Shown here in pieces: positions 52,582 to 60,960 of a stretch of 64,000 nt of DNA. The translations under genes and the position numbers were made by a program. The notes beneath the pieces were generated by a model. The model was not told the DNA's origin. It saw only the letters and a list, made by a program, of their open reading frames with translations, and made no database searches. The stretch is from Desulfocurvibacter africanus subsp. africanus DSM 2603 (GTDB taxonomy: Bacteria; Desulfobacterota; Desulfovibrionia; Desulfovibrionales; Desulfovibrionaceae): NCBI RefSeq assembly GCF_000422545.1, contig NZ_KE383873.1:62001-126000 (forward strand), written 5' to 3'. Every line of letters begins with the position of its first letter. Position 1 is the first letter of the stretch.

Positions 52582-53024
52582 TCTTTTTCGTCTCCATCGA
52601 GTTCGGACGGCTCGCCAGGTTCGAACGGTTCCGGCCCACCGAAGGGACGGACTTCGAAGGGGAATAACCCGTGGGAAGTCTCCAGGGCGTAGCGCTCCAC
52701 GTCCGCGTGCCAGCGCTGGAAGGACTTCACCAGGCTTTCGCCAAGCGGCGTGAGGGTAAAGCCGCTACGGCCGCCGGAACTGACCACCAGCGGCAGGCCC
52801 AGCAGGTCCTCGGTTTTCTTGAGCCTGCCCCAGGCCGCTCGATAGGACATGCCCATGGCCTTGGCCGCCTTGTTGAGCGAGCCCAGTTCATGCACCTTGG
52901 CCAGCAGCATGGCCCGGCCCAGGCCGAGCACCATGCCGCCCTCAACCTCCAGCCAGAGGTGCAGCCGCATTCTTGGTTGCAGTTCTCCTGGCATCTCATC
53001 GGCAGATTTCATGGCTTTTCTCAT
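52578..53024 (-). CDS. ModE-like winged-helix regulator
   Basis: A 148-residue protein. A winged helix-turn-helix of the ModE N-terminal type (RLHLWLEVEGGMVLGLGRAMLLAKVHELGSLNKAAKAMGMSYRAAWGRLKKTEDLLGLPLV) fills most of it, and the tail is acidic (EPGEPSELDGDEKE). The molybdate-binding TOBE domain of full ModE is absent. Start at 53024 is uncertain: MRKAMKS or MKSADEM, both weakly supported by ribosome sites. It precedes the FmdE/MoeA-like fusion with ATGA overlap and likely controls it. Confidence 0.8.
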   Translation of the reverse strand: MRKAMKSADEMPGELQPRMRLHLWLEVEGGMVLGLGRAMLLAKVHELGSLNKAAKAMGMSYRAAWGRLKKTEDLLGLPLVVSSGGRSGFTLTPLGESLVKSFQRWHADVERYALETSHGLFPFEVRPFGGPEPFEPGEPSELDGDEKE

Positions 53025-53205
53025 GCTTATGTTAAGTTGAGCATAATAAGAGGCGATAACCGCTTTTGGACGGCTTTGCAAGTGAAAGAGTTTTGAGCAA
53101 GACACAGTCCGGAAGCATGGTCTATTACAGGGCGGGCGTCCTTGACGCAGTTGTGCGGCTTTCGTAGTTGTGCCTGTTTCGAAAAAAGACGATCACGAGA
53201 GCTCC

Positions 53206-54627
53206 ATGGTCAAATCCGTCCGCACGCCTGCGCTGCCTCGCACCGCCGCCTGGCGGGACATCTGGTCCCTGGCCTGGCCGCAGACGCTGCTGATGTTCTG
53301 CAACTTCCTCATCGGCTTCGTGGACGTATGGGTGGCCGGCCGCATCGGCAGCGATGTGCAGGCCTCCATGGGCATGATCAACCAGCTCCTGTTCTTTTTT
53401 CTGGTGGTAGCCACGGCCGTGGCCAACGGGAGCGTGGCGGCCATCAGCCAGTCAATGGGCGCAGGCTTGCCCAGGAGGGCTTTGCGCTATACCGGGCTAG
53501 TGCTGGAGGTCGGCCTGGTCATGGGCTTGGCGATTTTCGCGCTAGGCATGTTCATCGACGACGGCCTGCTTGCCCTGCTGCAGGTGCCGGACGGCCTGCG
53601 GCCTATTACGAGTTACTTTCTGGACGTTTACCTGCTGCTCCTGCCTGTCTATTACCTTTTCCTCATCACGCACGCCGTGTTCCGCGCCCAGCGCATGGTC
53701 TTCGTGCCGCTTTTCTCCGGCATCATCACCGCGCTGGTGAATACCGTGGCTGACCTGGGATTGGGGCTGGGCATGTGGGGCCTGCCGAATCTCGGCTATC
53801 AGGGCGTGGCCTGGGCGACTTTCTTCTCCGTGAGTTGCGGCACGCTGTTCAACCTGTTCGTGCTCTGGCGCAGGGGGCTCCTGCGCCGGGAGAGCTTCGC
53901 CCCCTGGTGCTGGATTCGCCAAGCCTGGCCCTATCTGTTCAGGGTGGCCTGGCCGGGCGGCCTAATGCAGGTCGTGTGGCAATCGGCCTACTTGGCCCTG
54001 TTCGCCGTCACCGGCAGCCTGCCGCACGAGAACGTGGCCGCCCTGGCCGGCATGTCCGCTGGCATGCGTGTGGAGGCCGGCCTGTTCCTGCCGGGCTTCG
54101 CCTTCAATATGACCGCCTCCATTCTTGTGGGCGAATATCTGGGTGCGGGCCGGCCCGACATGGCCAAGCGCGCGACCTACCGCATTCTGGGTGTGGGCGT
54201 GGCTGTGCTCACGCTCGTGGCCGTGGGCGTCTGGCTGGTCATGGAGCCCCTGGCAGCCTTCGTGGCCCCTGATCCGGCGGTGCAGGCCCAGGCCATGGGC
54301 TATCTGCGCTGGAATCTGCTGGCCATTCCTTTCACCCTGACCTCCATGATCCTGGCCGGAGCCCTGGCCGGAGCAGGAGCAACCATCTACAACCTGCTGG
54401 CCTTCGGCTGCGCGGCCTGGCTCGTGCGCGTGCCCACAGCCTATATCCTTGGCCATCATGTGCTGGGGGATTCCACCGGTGTATGGATTTCCATGTTCGT
54501 ATCTCAGGTGTTCCAGTCCAGCCTGGCCTTAGGTATCTTCCATTTCAGAGACTGGTCCAAATTCGCCATGCGGCGACGCAAGACCCTAACCGGAGCCACC
54601 AATGGAACTCAGCTTCGAACCCATTAG
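53206..54627 (+). CDS. MATE-family multidrug/metabolite exporter
   Basis: A 473-residue membrane protein with twelve predicted helices. The first repeat starts AWRDIWSLAWPQTLLMFCNFLIGFVDVWVAGRIG; the second starts at about residue 240 (YLFRVAWPGGLMQVVWQSAYLALFAV). Such NorM/DinF-like proteins export drugs or metabolites against Na+ or H+. An ATG at 53206 is used; a GTG 36 bases earlier is possible. The downstream DUF2156 gene overlaps its end by 26 nt. Confidence 0.88.
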   Translation: MVKSVRTPALPRTAAWRDIWSLAWPQTLLMFCNFLIGFVDVWVAGRIGSDVQASMGMINQLLFFFLVVATAVANGSVAAISQSMGAGLPRRALRYTGLVLEVGLVMGLAIFALGMFIDDGLLALLQVPDGLRPITSYFLDVYLLLLPVYYLFLITHAVFRAQRMVFVPLFSGIITALVNTVADLGLGLGMWGLPNLGYQGVAWATFFSVSCGTLFNLFVLWRRGLLRRESFAPWCWIRQAWPYLFRVAWPGGLMQVVWQSAYLALFAVTGSLPHENVAALAGMSAGMRVEAGLFLPGFAFNMTASILVGEYLGAGRPDMAKRATYRILGVGVAVLTLVAVGVWLVMEPLAAFVAPDPAVQAQAMGYLRWNLLAIPFTLTSMILAGALAGAGATIYNLLAFGCAAWLVRVPTAYILGHHVLGDSTGVWISMFVSQVFQSSLALGIFHFRDWSKFAMRRRKTLTGATNGTQLRTH

Positions 54628-55471
54628 AATCGCCCGTCGCGAGGAGTACCGGAGCCTCCTGGCCCGTTGCCCGCAGCCTGCCTCGGACTACAGCTTCATC
54701 AACCTGTGGGGCTGGCAAGAGGTCTACGGCCTGGAGTGGGCCTTCCAGGACGGGCTTGTCTGGATCCGCCAGACCTTGCCCGAACCGGTACTGTGGGCGC
54801 CTATTGGCGACTGGGCCGCGGCGGATTGGAAATCCATGGCTCATTTCGTGGCGGGCAGGCGCTTTATCCGCGTGCCCGAGAAGCTCGCCGAGCGCTGGCT
54901 GAACCTCTTTTCGCCATATATCAAGGAATCTCGCGGCCATTGGGATTACGTCTACCTGGTTAAGGATCTGGTCGATCTGGAGGGGGAGCGTTTTCGCAAG
55001 AAGCGCGAGCAGTTCGAGACTTTCGTGACGGGTCATGCCAGCGAATACTACGAGATGGGCCCCGATTGCGTTGAGGAGGCCCTCGACATGCAGGCCGAAT
55101 GGTGCCGCTGGCGCGACTGTGAAGAGTCGGGGGCCTTGATGGCCGAGAACACGGCCATTGTGCATGTGCTGGAAAACTGGGATCGGCTGCCCGAGCTCCT
55201 GGGCGGGGCCATCCGGGTGGATGGCAAGCTGGTGGCCTACACCGTGGCCGAGCAATTGTCCGAGGACACGCTGGTCATCCACTTCGAGAAGGCCCACGCA
55301 AACCTCGAGGGCGCGTACCAGGCTATCAATCGGCTATTCCTGGCCCACACGGCCTCGTTCTATCGCTACGTCAACCGCGAGCAGGACCTGGATGAGCCGG
55401 GTTTGCGCAAGGCCAAGCTCTCCTACAATCCCATATCCTTCGTGCACAAGTTCGAGCTGACCTTTACATAG
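54602..55471 (+). CDS. DUF2156 (phosphatidylglycerol lysyltransferase C-terminal-like) protein
   Basis: A 289-residue soluble protein. The DUF2156 fold is recognised from SDYSFINLWGWQEVYGLEWAF (near residue 28), then the GNAT-like second half (GGAIRVDGKLVAYTVAEQLSEDTLVIHFEKAHANLEGAYQAINRLF, YVNREQDLDEPGLRKAKLSYNP). In MprF the homologous domain transfers an aminoacyl group to lipid; here no membrane domain is attached. Its start lies inside the MATE gene, so the two are coupled. Confidence 0.82.
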   Translation: MELSFEPIRIARREEYRSLLARCPQPASDYSFINLWGWQEVYGLEWAFQDGLVWIRQTLPEPVLWAPIGDWAAADWKSMAHFVAGRRFIRVPEKLAERWLNLFSPYIKESRGHWDYVYLVKDLVDLEGERFRKKREQFETFVTGHASEYYEMGPDCVEEALDMQAEWCRWRDCEESGALMAENTAIVHVLENWDRLPELLGGAIRVDGKLVAYTVAEQLSEDTLVIHFEKAHANLEGAYQAINRLFLAHTASFYRYVNREQDLDEPGLRKAKLSYNPISFVHKFELTFT

Positions 55472-55474
55472 TCG

Positions 55475-55496
55475 CCTGGGCCATAGCCGGCCCAGG
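55475..55496 (+). terminator. Hairpin after the DUF2156 gene
   Basis: A perfect 8-bp stem CCTGGGCC / GGCCCAGG with a 6-nt loop follows the stop within 4 nt, without a U tract. Confidence 0.55.
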
Positions 55497-55696
55497 CCAG
55501 GGACTGGCCTGGCGGCAGCCACGTATCCGGCGATGCAATACGCATTGCCGGGTGTGCAGTGTTGGGGTTTTGGATGTTGCTCTGCCGCTTTGACCCAGAA
55601 CCCGGCAGATCACTCCCCTTGGCGTGGGCCAGGGCGACGACCTCCAGCCGTGCTGTCTTGTACGATTGCTCCGGCTGGCGGAAGCGTTCTCGGGCG

Positions 55697-56230
55697 TCAG
55701 TCAATCAGGAAGCGTTCAATGCACCAGGCCAGTCGCAGACGCAGATGGTCCGATGCCTCGCCCAACTCCTCCAGTATGAGTCGCGCCTCGTCTGCGTAGC
55801 CTTGGCGACGCTCTCTGTTCCAGGTGGGGCGCGGATCGCTCAGGTTGGCGATGCGATCGGCCAGCTTGACCATCCAAACCTCTTTCGCCTGCTCGCGGAT
55901 GCGTCGCAGGCTGTCGCGCATCTGCTCCAGCTTGCCTGGGATAGCCGGGTCCTTGCTCAGGGCCAGCACTCCGTCGGCGATGCGTCGGTTGAAGGCCATT
56001 TGCAGTTGGGCGTGGCTTGTGGCCGTATCCTCGATGATGTCGTGCAGTATGGCGCAGGGCAGAGCCAAGTCTGCGTTGCCGCCTTCGGCAACCAGAGCCG
56101 CCGTGACCTCCAGGGCCACGCTGCCGATGTGCACGAGATAAGGCAGGTCGTTGTCGGGCATGGTCTGGCCGGCATGGGCCAGGGCGGCGAAATGCCAAGC
56201 CCGCACGTGTAGCCCTTGGGTCCAGGGCAT
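55697..56230 (-). CDS. HD-domain hydrolase (SpoT/MESH-like)
   Basis: A 177-residue protein. The HD pattern is PYLVHIGSVALEVT (His), then AILHDIIEDT (His-Asp) and VWMVKLADRIANL (Asp), which matches the ppGpp-hydrolase-like HD group (SpoT/Mesh1). The start at 56230 has CGGAGG upstream. No synthetase domain is present. It would hydrolyse ppGpp or another nucleotide; this is an inference from the fold. Confidence 0.82.
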   Translation of the reverse strand: MPWTQGLHVRAWHFAALAHAGQTMPDNDLPYLVHIGSVALEVTAALVAEGGNADLALPCAILHDIIEDTATSHAQLQMAFNRRIADGVLALSKDPAIPGKLEQMRDSLRRIREQAKEVWMVKLADRIANLSDPRPTWNRERRQGYADEARLILEELGEASDHLRLRLAWCIERFLID

Positions 56231-56595
56231 GCTGTGCCTCCGTAGCTGGTCGAAGTTTATTGGCGCATGGTGCGGTCTGCACCGACATGCGCGGATTGTT
56301 CGCACGATGCGTTGTCCGCAGGTCGGGCGTATCGATATGCCGGTCGGAGTTCATATGGGCTGATCTGGCGCAATGCGCTTCCCGAGTTGTCGCAGGTGGT
56401 TGGCTGCCTGTACGTCAAGGCTGCCTTCGACTCAAGCAATCGATGTGTCTGGAATGAACAGTATGTCCGGGGAGTTGTCAGCAGTGTTCTGAAGGGCTAC
56501 TAAGAGCGCTTTGACCACATGCTGCATCAGCCGGAATTTCTCGTTAAAAACCTGTCGACAGGCGATCGCTTGCGGCGGAATTCACGGAGGCACCC
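56231..56595. other. Intergenic region between two HD-domain genes
   Basis: No gene supported. The two divergent HD genes both start a few bases after a CGGAGGCA-type ribosome site. Both promoters should be here. Confidence 0.5.
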
Positions 56596-57132
56596 ATGCT
56601 CGAACGTCAGGAAGCCTTGCGTCTGCTCAATGAAAACACGCCCGAGGCGCACCTCATCGAACATGCCCTGGCCAGCGAGGCGGTCATGCGCGGTCTGGCC
56701 CGCCGCTTGGGTCGCGAGGAGGACATGTGGGGATTGGCCGGGCTGTTGCACGACCTGGATTATTCCGCCACCAAGGAAGATCCGGCGCGCCACGGCGTCA
56801 CGTCCGCGGACCTGCTCCAGGGCCGATTGCCCGAAGAGGCAGTCCAGGCCATCCGCGCCCATGCCTGGGAGATGAACGGAGTGGAGCCGAAGAGCGACTT
56901 CGATTACGCCCTGCGCTGCGGCGAAACCGTCACCGGCCTGGTCAGCGCGGCGGCCCTGGTGCGGCCCGACGGCATGGCCGGCATGCAGGCCTCCAGTCTA
57001 AAGAAGAAGATGAAGGACAAAGCCTTTGCGCGCAATGTGCGTCGCGAGGTTATCCGCGAGTGTGAGAAGCTCGGGCTGGAATTGACGGAATTCCTGACTC
57101 TCGCCATCGAGTCCATGGCAGCGCTTCGCTAG
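56596..57132 (+). CDS. HDIG-type phosphohydrolase
   Basis: A 178-residue protein with the HD signature HLIEHALASEAVMRGLARRLGREEDMWGLAGLLHDLDYSAT (HD near residue 54), followed by AIRAHAWEMNG with another His. This pattern is typical of short HDIG phosphohydrolases. The start has CGGAGG upstream. Substrate unknown. Confidence 0.85.
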   Translation: MLERQEALRLLNENTPEAHLIEHALASEAVMRGLARRLGREEDMWGLAGLLHDLDYSATKEDPARHGVTSADLLQGRLPEEAVQAIRAHAWEMNGVEPKSDFDYALRCGETVTGLVSAAALVRPDGMAGMQASSLKKKMKDKAFARNVRREVIRECEKLGLELTEFLTLAIESMAALR

Positions 57133-57174
57133 CGGGGCACTGCGGCCGTATCCTTCGTTTCGACCTGGCGGTGA

Positions 57175-57840
57175 TCATTTGATTACGCGGCGTATTGCAT
57201 GGATGCGTCCGGCCCAGTAGGCCCCGGAAAGAGATTCCTCGCGCACGCGGCCGCCGCTTCGGGGGCTATGGATGAAGGTGTTCCCGCCGGCGTAGATTCC
57301 AGTGTGCAGATAAGGCTGCTTCCCGCCCAGCTTGAACACGACGATATCGCCCGGATGCATCTGGTCGGCAGGCACGGCTTGGCCGGCGCGGGTCTGTTCC
57401 CAGGTGGTGCGCGGCAGGTCGACACCGTGTGTCTCGTAGACCCAGACCACCAGTCCGGAACAGTCGAAGCCCGAAACAGGTGACATGCCGCCAAAGCGAT
57501 AGGGCGTGCCGATCACGGAACGCGCCTTGGCCACTACGGATTGACGCAAAGTGGCAGCCGACTGATGCACTTGCGGATACGCTCGACCGTCAGGCGCAAT
57601 TTCCTTCGGTTCGACGGCTGGGACGGGCTTGGCCGCAGGCTGGGCAGGTCGAGCTTGCGTGCTAGGCGGAGCCGTCGGCTGCTCCAGATTGTTGCGCTGA
57701 CCGATTGAGCGTTGTTCCACCGGTGGCCGGTGCGAGCTGCAGGCGCTTAGAATAAGCAGCATCAGAAAGGCCGCCAGAGCGTTCCGGAGGATAGGGCGCG
57801 GAAGGCCGCAGGCGGTGTGGACCACAGGGGCTTGGTGCAT
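57175..57840 (-). CDS. NlpC/P60 endopeptidase lipoprotein
   Basis: A 221-residue lipoprotein. The lipobox LSAC (Cys34) follows a hydrophobic segment, then a Pro/Ala-rich linker (about 45-80). The NlpC/P60 domain is at about residues 100-215, with YRFGGMSPVSGFDCSGLVVW (catalytic Cys) and LHTGIYAGGNTFIHSPRSGG (catalytic His). It would cleave peptidoglycan stem peptides at the envelope. It is divergent from the MltB-like gene. Confidence 0.9.
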   Translation of the reverse strand: MHQAPVVHTACGLPRPILRNALAAFLMLLILSACSSHRPPVEQRSIGQRNNLEQPTAPPSTQARPAQPAAKPVPAVEPKEIAPDGRAYPQVHQSAATLRQSVVAKARSVIGTPYRFGGMSPVSGFDCSGLVVWVYETHGVDLPRTTWEQTRAGQAVPADQMHPGDIVVFKLGGKQPYLHTGIYAGGNTFIHSPRSGGRVREESLSGAYWAGRIHAIRRVIK

Positions 57841-58004
57841 GCTCGTTATGATCGTAGCAGGGAACGTGTTTAAGTTCGTGTATATTTTTTTGAACAGGCA
57901 TTCAAGCGAGATGGAATGGCAAACGAGCCCAAGCGTAAAGACGCGGGCTGGACACCATTGAAACCCTTGGGCTAGGGTGGAGCCAAAACGAGTCTTACCT
58001 CTTC

Positions 58005-58937
58005 ATGTTCATAATACGACAAATTAGGATACATCCTTGGTTCTGGCTCCTGATTGGGGGGCTGCTCCTGCTTGGCGTGGGATTTGGCGGCCGATTTCTA
58101 CCACAAAGCGGTACCGGCCTGACGGAATGGACGCCACTCCTGGAGCGGTTGGCCAATGACGGACACGATCCAGGCGAGCTGCGCGTCGTGTTTGGGGACT
58201 CAAGAGCGCGCTACGACCCTTCGGCCATGGCCTCGAAGCTCCAAGCCCTTCTGCGCCAGCGCCGGCAAGCGCGCGGCGAACCCGGTGAACAGCCGGAAGT
58301 CTATGGCAGGTATCTTTCTCCCTTGGCCCTGGCTGGCGCGCGCGGCTACCTGGACCTGCATCGCGGGGTCTTGGAAAATGCCGAAAGCCTTTACGGGGTG
58401 GACAAGGAGATCCAGGTGGCCATCCTGCTCATCGAAAGCAAGCTGGGCATGACCACCGGCAGCGACGACGCCCTGCTGATCCTGGCCAGCATGGCCATGT
58501 CGGCGGACTTTGAGAGGGTCAAGCCGCACATCGGCTGGGGCAGGCTCGATCAGGAAGAGCAGGCCTGGATCGAGGCGCGTAATGCGGACAAGGCTGCTTG
58601 GGCCTACCGTGAACTGGATGCGCTTCTACGCTACGCAAGGATGGCCGGTCGCAGTCCCTTGGATATCCCAAGCTCCGTTTATGGAGCCATCGGTTACCCC
58701 CAATTTATGCCCAGCAATGCTCTGGCCTACGGGGTGGACGGCGACGGCGATGGGATCGTCGACCTGTTCACCACGGCCGACGCCGTGCATAGCCTGTGCA
58801 ACTTCCTCAAACGCCACGGCTGGCGCGAGGACCTCGTCCTGGACCGCAGGCACGAGGTTATCTACAAATACAATCACGACAACGTCTACGCACGAACTGT
58901 GCTGGCCATAGCCGACCGGCTAAAGGGCAAGGCATAA
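58005..58937 (+). CDS. Lytic murein transglycosylase, MltB/SLT-like
   Basis: A 310-residue membrane-anchored protein. The N-terminal transmembrane segment is at about residues 12-30 (FWLLIGGLLLLGVGF). The catalytic Glu is in VAILLIESKLGMTTGS (near residue 148), the MltB ES(K/R)LG motif. SSVYGAIGYPQFMPSNALAYGVDGDGDGIVDLF is the typical active-site segment with a Ca-binding-like loop. It would cleave glycan strands, releasing anhydro-muropeptides. Confidence 0.9.
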   Translation: MFIIRQIRIHPWFWLLIGGLLLLGVGFGGRFLPQSGTGLTEWTPLLERLANDGHDPGELRVVFGDSRARYDPSAMASKLQALLRQRRQARGEPGEQPEVYGRYLSPLALAGARGYLDLHRGVLENAESLYGVDKEIQVAILLIESKLGMTTGSDDALLILASMAMSADFERVKPHIGWGRLDQEEQAWIEARNADKAAWAYRELDALLRYARMAGRSPLDIPSSVYGAIGYPQFMPSNALAYGVDGDGDGIVDLFTTADAVHSLCNFLKRHGWREDLVLDRRHEVIYKYNHDNVYARTVLAIADRLKGKA

Positions 58938-59124
58938 GCGACCCTGGAGCATCAGTTCGCATTGCTGCAGGCAGCCACAGGGCCTTGCACTTATCAGCCT
59001 GCAGGCCAAGCGGGACTCTCTCCATGCGCTAAACACGAGTTTTCTCTCGCTTCCAGATCGGGAACTCCGGCTGCCGCGATGCGGCCAGCCCCGAGTCGGG
59101 TGATGCCATTTCGGCCAAGAAAAG

Positions 59125-59150
59125 CCGGGAGAGACGTCTGCCTCTCCCGG
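59125..59150 (-). terminator. Intrinsic terminator of the pepP-DUF4911-zinc ribbon operon
   Basis: A 9-bp stem CCGGGAGAG / CTCTCCCGG with an 8-nt loop lies 14 bases beyond the last stop and on the minus strand is followed by CTTTTCTT. Confidence 0.8.
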
Positions 59151-59163
59151 TGCAAGGTTCGAC

Positions 59164-59370
59164 TTACAGGCGGTCCAGAGGCACCCAAGCCAACTTGTCT
59201 TCCAGATCGTCGTCAATGCTATCGGAGTGTCGAGAGAGGGGGTCTTCCGTGCCGCAGTACCTGCAGCGTAGCATGACCCCGCTTCAGGCGCGGCGCAGGT
59301 TCAGGGGACGGCCGCAGTTGCGGCAGGCCGCTTTGCTGTCTTGTGTGGGCTGTTTGTGCAGGAACGTCAT
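59164..59370 (-). pseudogene. Zinc-ribbon protein gene with an in-frame UGA
   Basis: Sixty-eight codons in one frame with a UGA (59284-59286) as codon 29. Before it the protein reads MTFLHKQPTQDSKAACRNCG and ends RPLNLRRA; after it come SGVMLRCRYCGTEDPLSRH and IDDDLEDKLAWVPLDRL. Cys16, Cys19, Cys36 and Cys39 form an obvious four-Cys zinc ribbon across the UGA, so the frame is one protein. The start overlaps the preceding stop (ATGA), so translation begins here by coupling. It is either a pseudogene, a read-through gene or a Sec protein; a SECIS-like hairpin follows. Confidence 0.7.
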
Positions 59371-59672
59371 GGGCGTTTAGGGGTAGAGGTTACAGGACCG
59401 TCGTGGGGCGTCCTGATGATGGAGAAGGGCACGCTCTCGGCCATCTCGGACAGGCCCTGTTCGAGTTCGGCGGCCATGTCCGGGCTGAATACCACGCGAA
59501 CTAGGGCGCGCCTGCGGTCGAGCACCGTAAAATAGGCTAGATGCCCCCTGGCTTCCAACAAGAAGCGGAACAGGGCCATGCGCTCCGGCGCGATCTCCAC
59601 ATAAAGCCTTTCGGACCATGTGGGTCGCGCGTGCCTCCGGGGCGGGCATCCGGTGTTCCGCAGAGGCCTCAT
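59367..59672 (-). CDS. DUF4911-type protein (101 aa)
   Basis: A 101-residue protein: PTWSERLYVEIAPERMALFRFLLEARGHLAYFTVLDRRRALVRVVFSPDMAAELEQGLSEMAESVPFSII. The compact beta-alpha-beta pattern matches small proteins often placed beside pepP in this group (DUF4911). Its ATG overlaps the pepP stop (ATGA), and its own stop overlaps the zinc-ribbon start. No known activity. Confidence 0.72.
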   Translation of the reverse strand: MRPLRNTGCPPRRHARPTWSERLYVEIAPERMALFRFLLEARGHLAYFTVLDRRRALVRVVFSPDMAAELEQGLSEMAESVPFSIIRTPHDGPVTSTPKRP

Positions 59673-60739
59673 AGTATTTCGCAGCCGTTCTCGGTGACCA
59701 GGACCATGTACTCCCAGCGGATGCCGCCCCAGGTCGGATCGTAAAGACCTGGTTCCACGGTCACAAACATGCCGGCCTGAAGCGTGGTCTCGGCCAGGCG
59801 ACCGAGGCTGGGCGGTTCGTGCGTTTCCAGGCCGATGCCGTGGCCCAGGCCGTGAGTGAACTGACTTGCCACGCCGTGCCGATCCAGGTGGTTCCATGCC
59901 GCCAGGTAGGCTTCGCGGGCGGGCAAGCCGGGGCGGATGATGTCGATGGCGGCTTGCTGCGCCCCCCGCACCAGCTCCATTGTACGCTGGAAGCGCTCGG
60001 ACGGCTTGTCGCCCACCCAAAAGGTGCGCGTCTGGTCCGAACAATAGGCCCCCAGCCGGCAACCCATATCCACGAGCACCAGCTCGTTCTCGCGGATGGC
60101 CGTTGCGCCGGGGATGGCGTGAGGCAGGGCCGCGTTGGGGCCCACGCCCACAATTGTCTCGAAGGATAACTCGCTGGCCCCGCCGTTGCGGAAGGCCTGC
60201 TCCAGCTCCCAGGCCAGCGCTTCCTCGGTCTTGCCGGGCACGAGCAGCCTGGGAGTAAGGCCGAAGACCTCATGGTTCAGGCGGCATGAGCGGCGCATGA
60301 TCTCTATCTCGCCGGGCTCCTTGATGATGCGCAGCTCTTCCACCAATCCTTTGGTGGGCTTGAGCGTAAGCCCGTTCGAAAGATCGAGCCAGGTCTGCAC
60401 GCACAAGGCCTGGGACTCCACGCCGATGGTCCCCAGGCGCAGCCCTGCCAGGAATTCGCGGATCTTCTCGTTTCGCGCCTGAGCGTAGATGAAGACATTG
60501 TCCTCGTCCCAAAGTCGCCGAGCCGCATCCAGATAACGCGGATCAGTCAGCAGCCAGTCCGGGCCGTTACGGGTGACCAGCAGATAGCCGGCTGATTCGT
60601 TGCACTGGGGATCGTGCAGCTCGAAGCCGCTCAGATAAAAGCGGTTGGCTGCCAGACTTACCAGCAACGCGTCCAGACCCTCGCGGGCGAGCAGAGGGCG
60701 CAGCTTTTCACGTCGGGCGGAGTGAGTGTGCTTGTTCAT
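59669..60739 (-). CDS. Xaa-Pro aminopeptidase (M24 family)
   Basis: A 356-residue M24B peptidase that removes an N-terminal residue before Pro. The N-terminal creatinase-like domain is at about residues 1-135 and the pita-bread catalytic domain thereafter. Metal ligands: LVDMGCRLGAYCSDQTRTF (two Asp), HGLGHGIGLETHEPP (His), EPGLYDPTW (Glu) and GIRWEYMVLV (Glu). It is the first gene of an operon with two small proteins. Confidence 0.92.
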   Translation of the reverse strand: MNKHTHSARREKLRPLLAREGLDALLVSLAANRFYLSGFELHDPQCNESAGYLLVTRNGPDWLLTDPRYLDAARRLWDEDNVFIYAQARNEKIREFLAGLRLGTIGVESQALCVQTWLDLSNGLTLKPTKGLVEELRIIKEPGEIEIMRRSCRLNHEVFGLTPRLLVPGKTEEALAWELEQAFRNGGASELSFETIVGVGPNAALPHAIPGATAIRENELVLVDMGCRLGAYCSDQTRTFWVGDKPSERFQRTMELVRGAQQAAIDIIRPGLPAREAYLAAWNHLDRHGVASQFTHGLGHGIGLETHEPPSLGRLAETTLQAGMFVTVEPGLYDPTWGGIRWEYMVLVTENGCEIL

Positions 60740-60960
60740 GTTGGTTCCTAAGAATAGTAGAATTTGCTTTGTCTGATGCCATTTCTCTGCAGCCAGGGCA
60801 TTCGGGCTACCTTCTATATCTGCATAGGCGGCGAGAGGTTCAAAAGAGTCGACCCGGGGCGGACTCGGTCATAGCAATGAGTTGGAGGACGAACGCTTCA
60901 CGTCTGCTCGCATCTGGCGGGTATTTCTGGTCCGCACTGTCTGTTTGCAACAGGCTTATG

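Noticed and set aside
52990-53060. Classical ModE operator
   Set aside because: A partial ATGCTTA/TGAGCAT inverted repeat is present, but it does not match the known ModE site, so it is not annotated.
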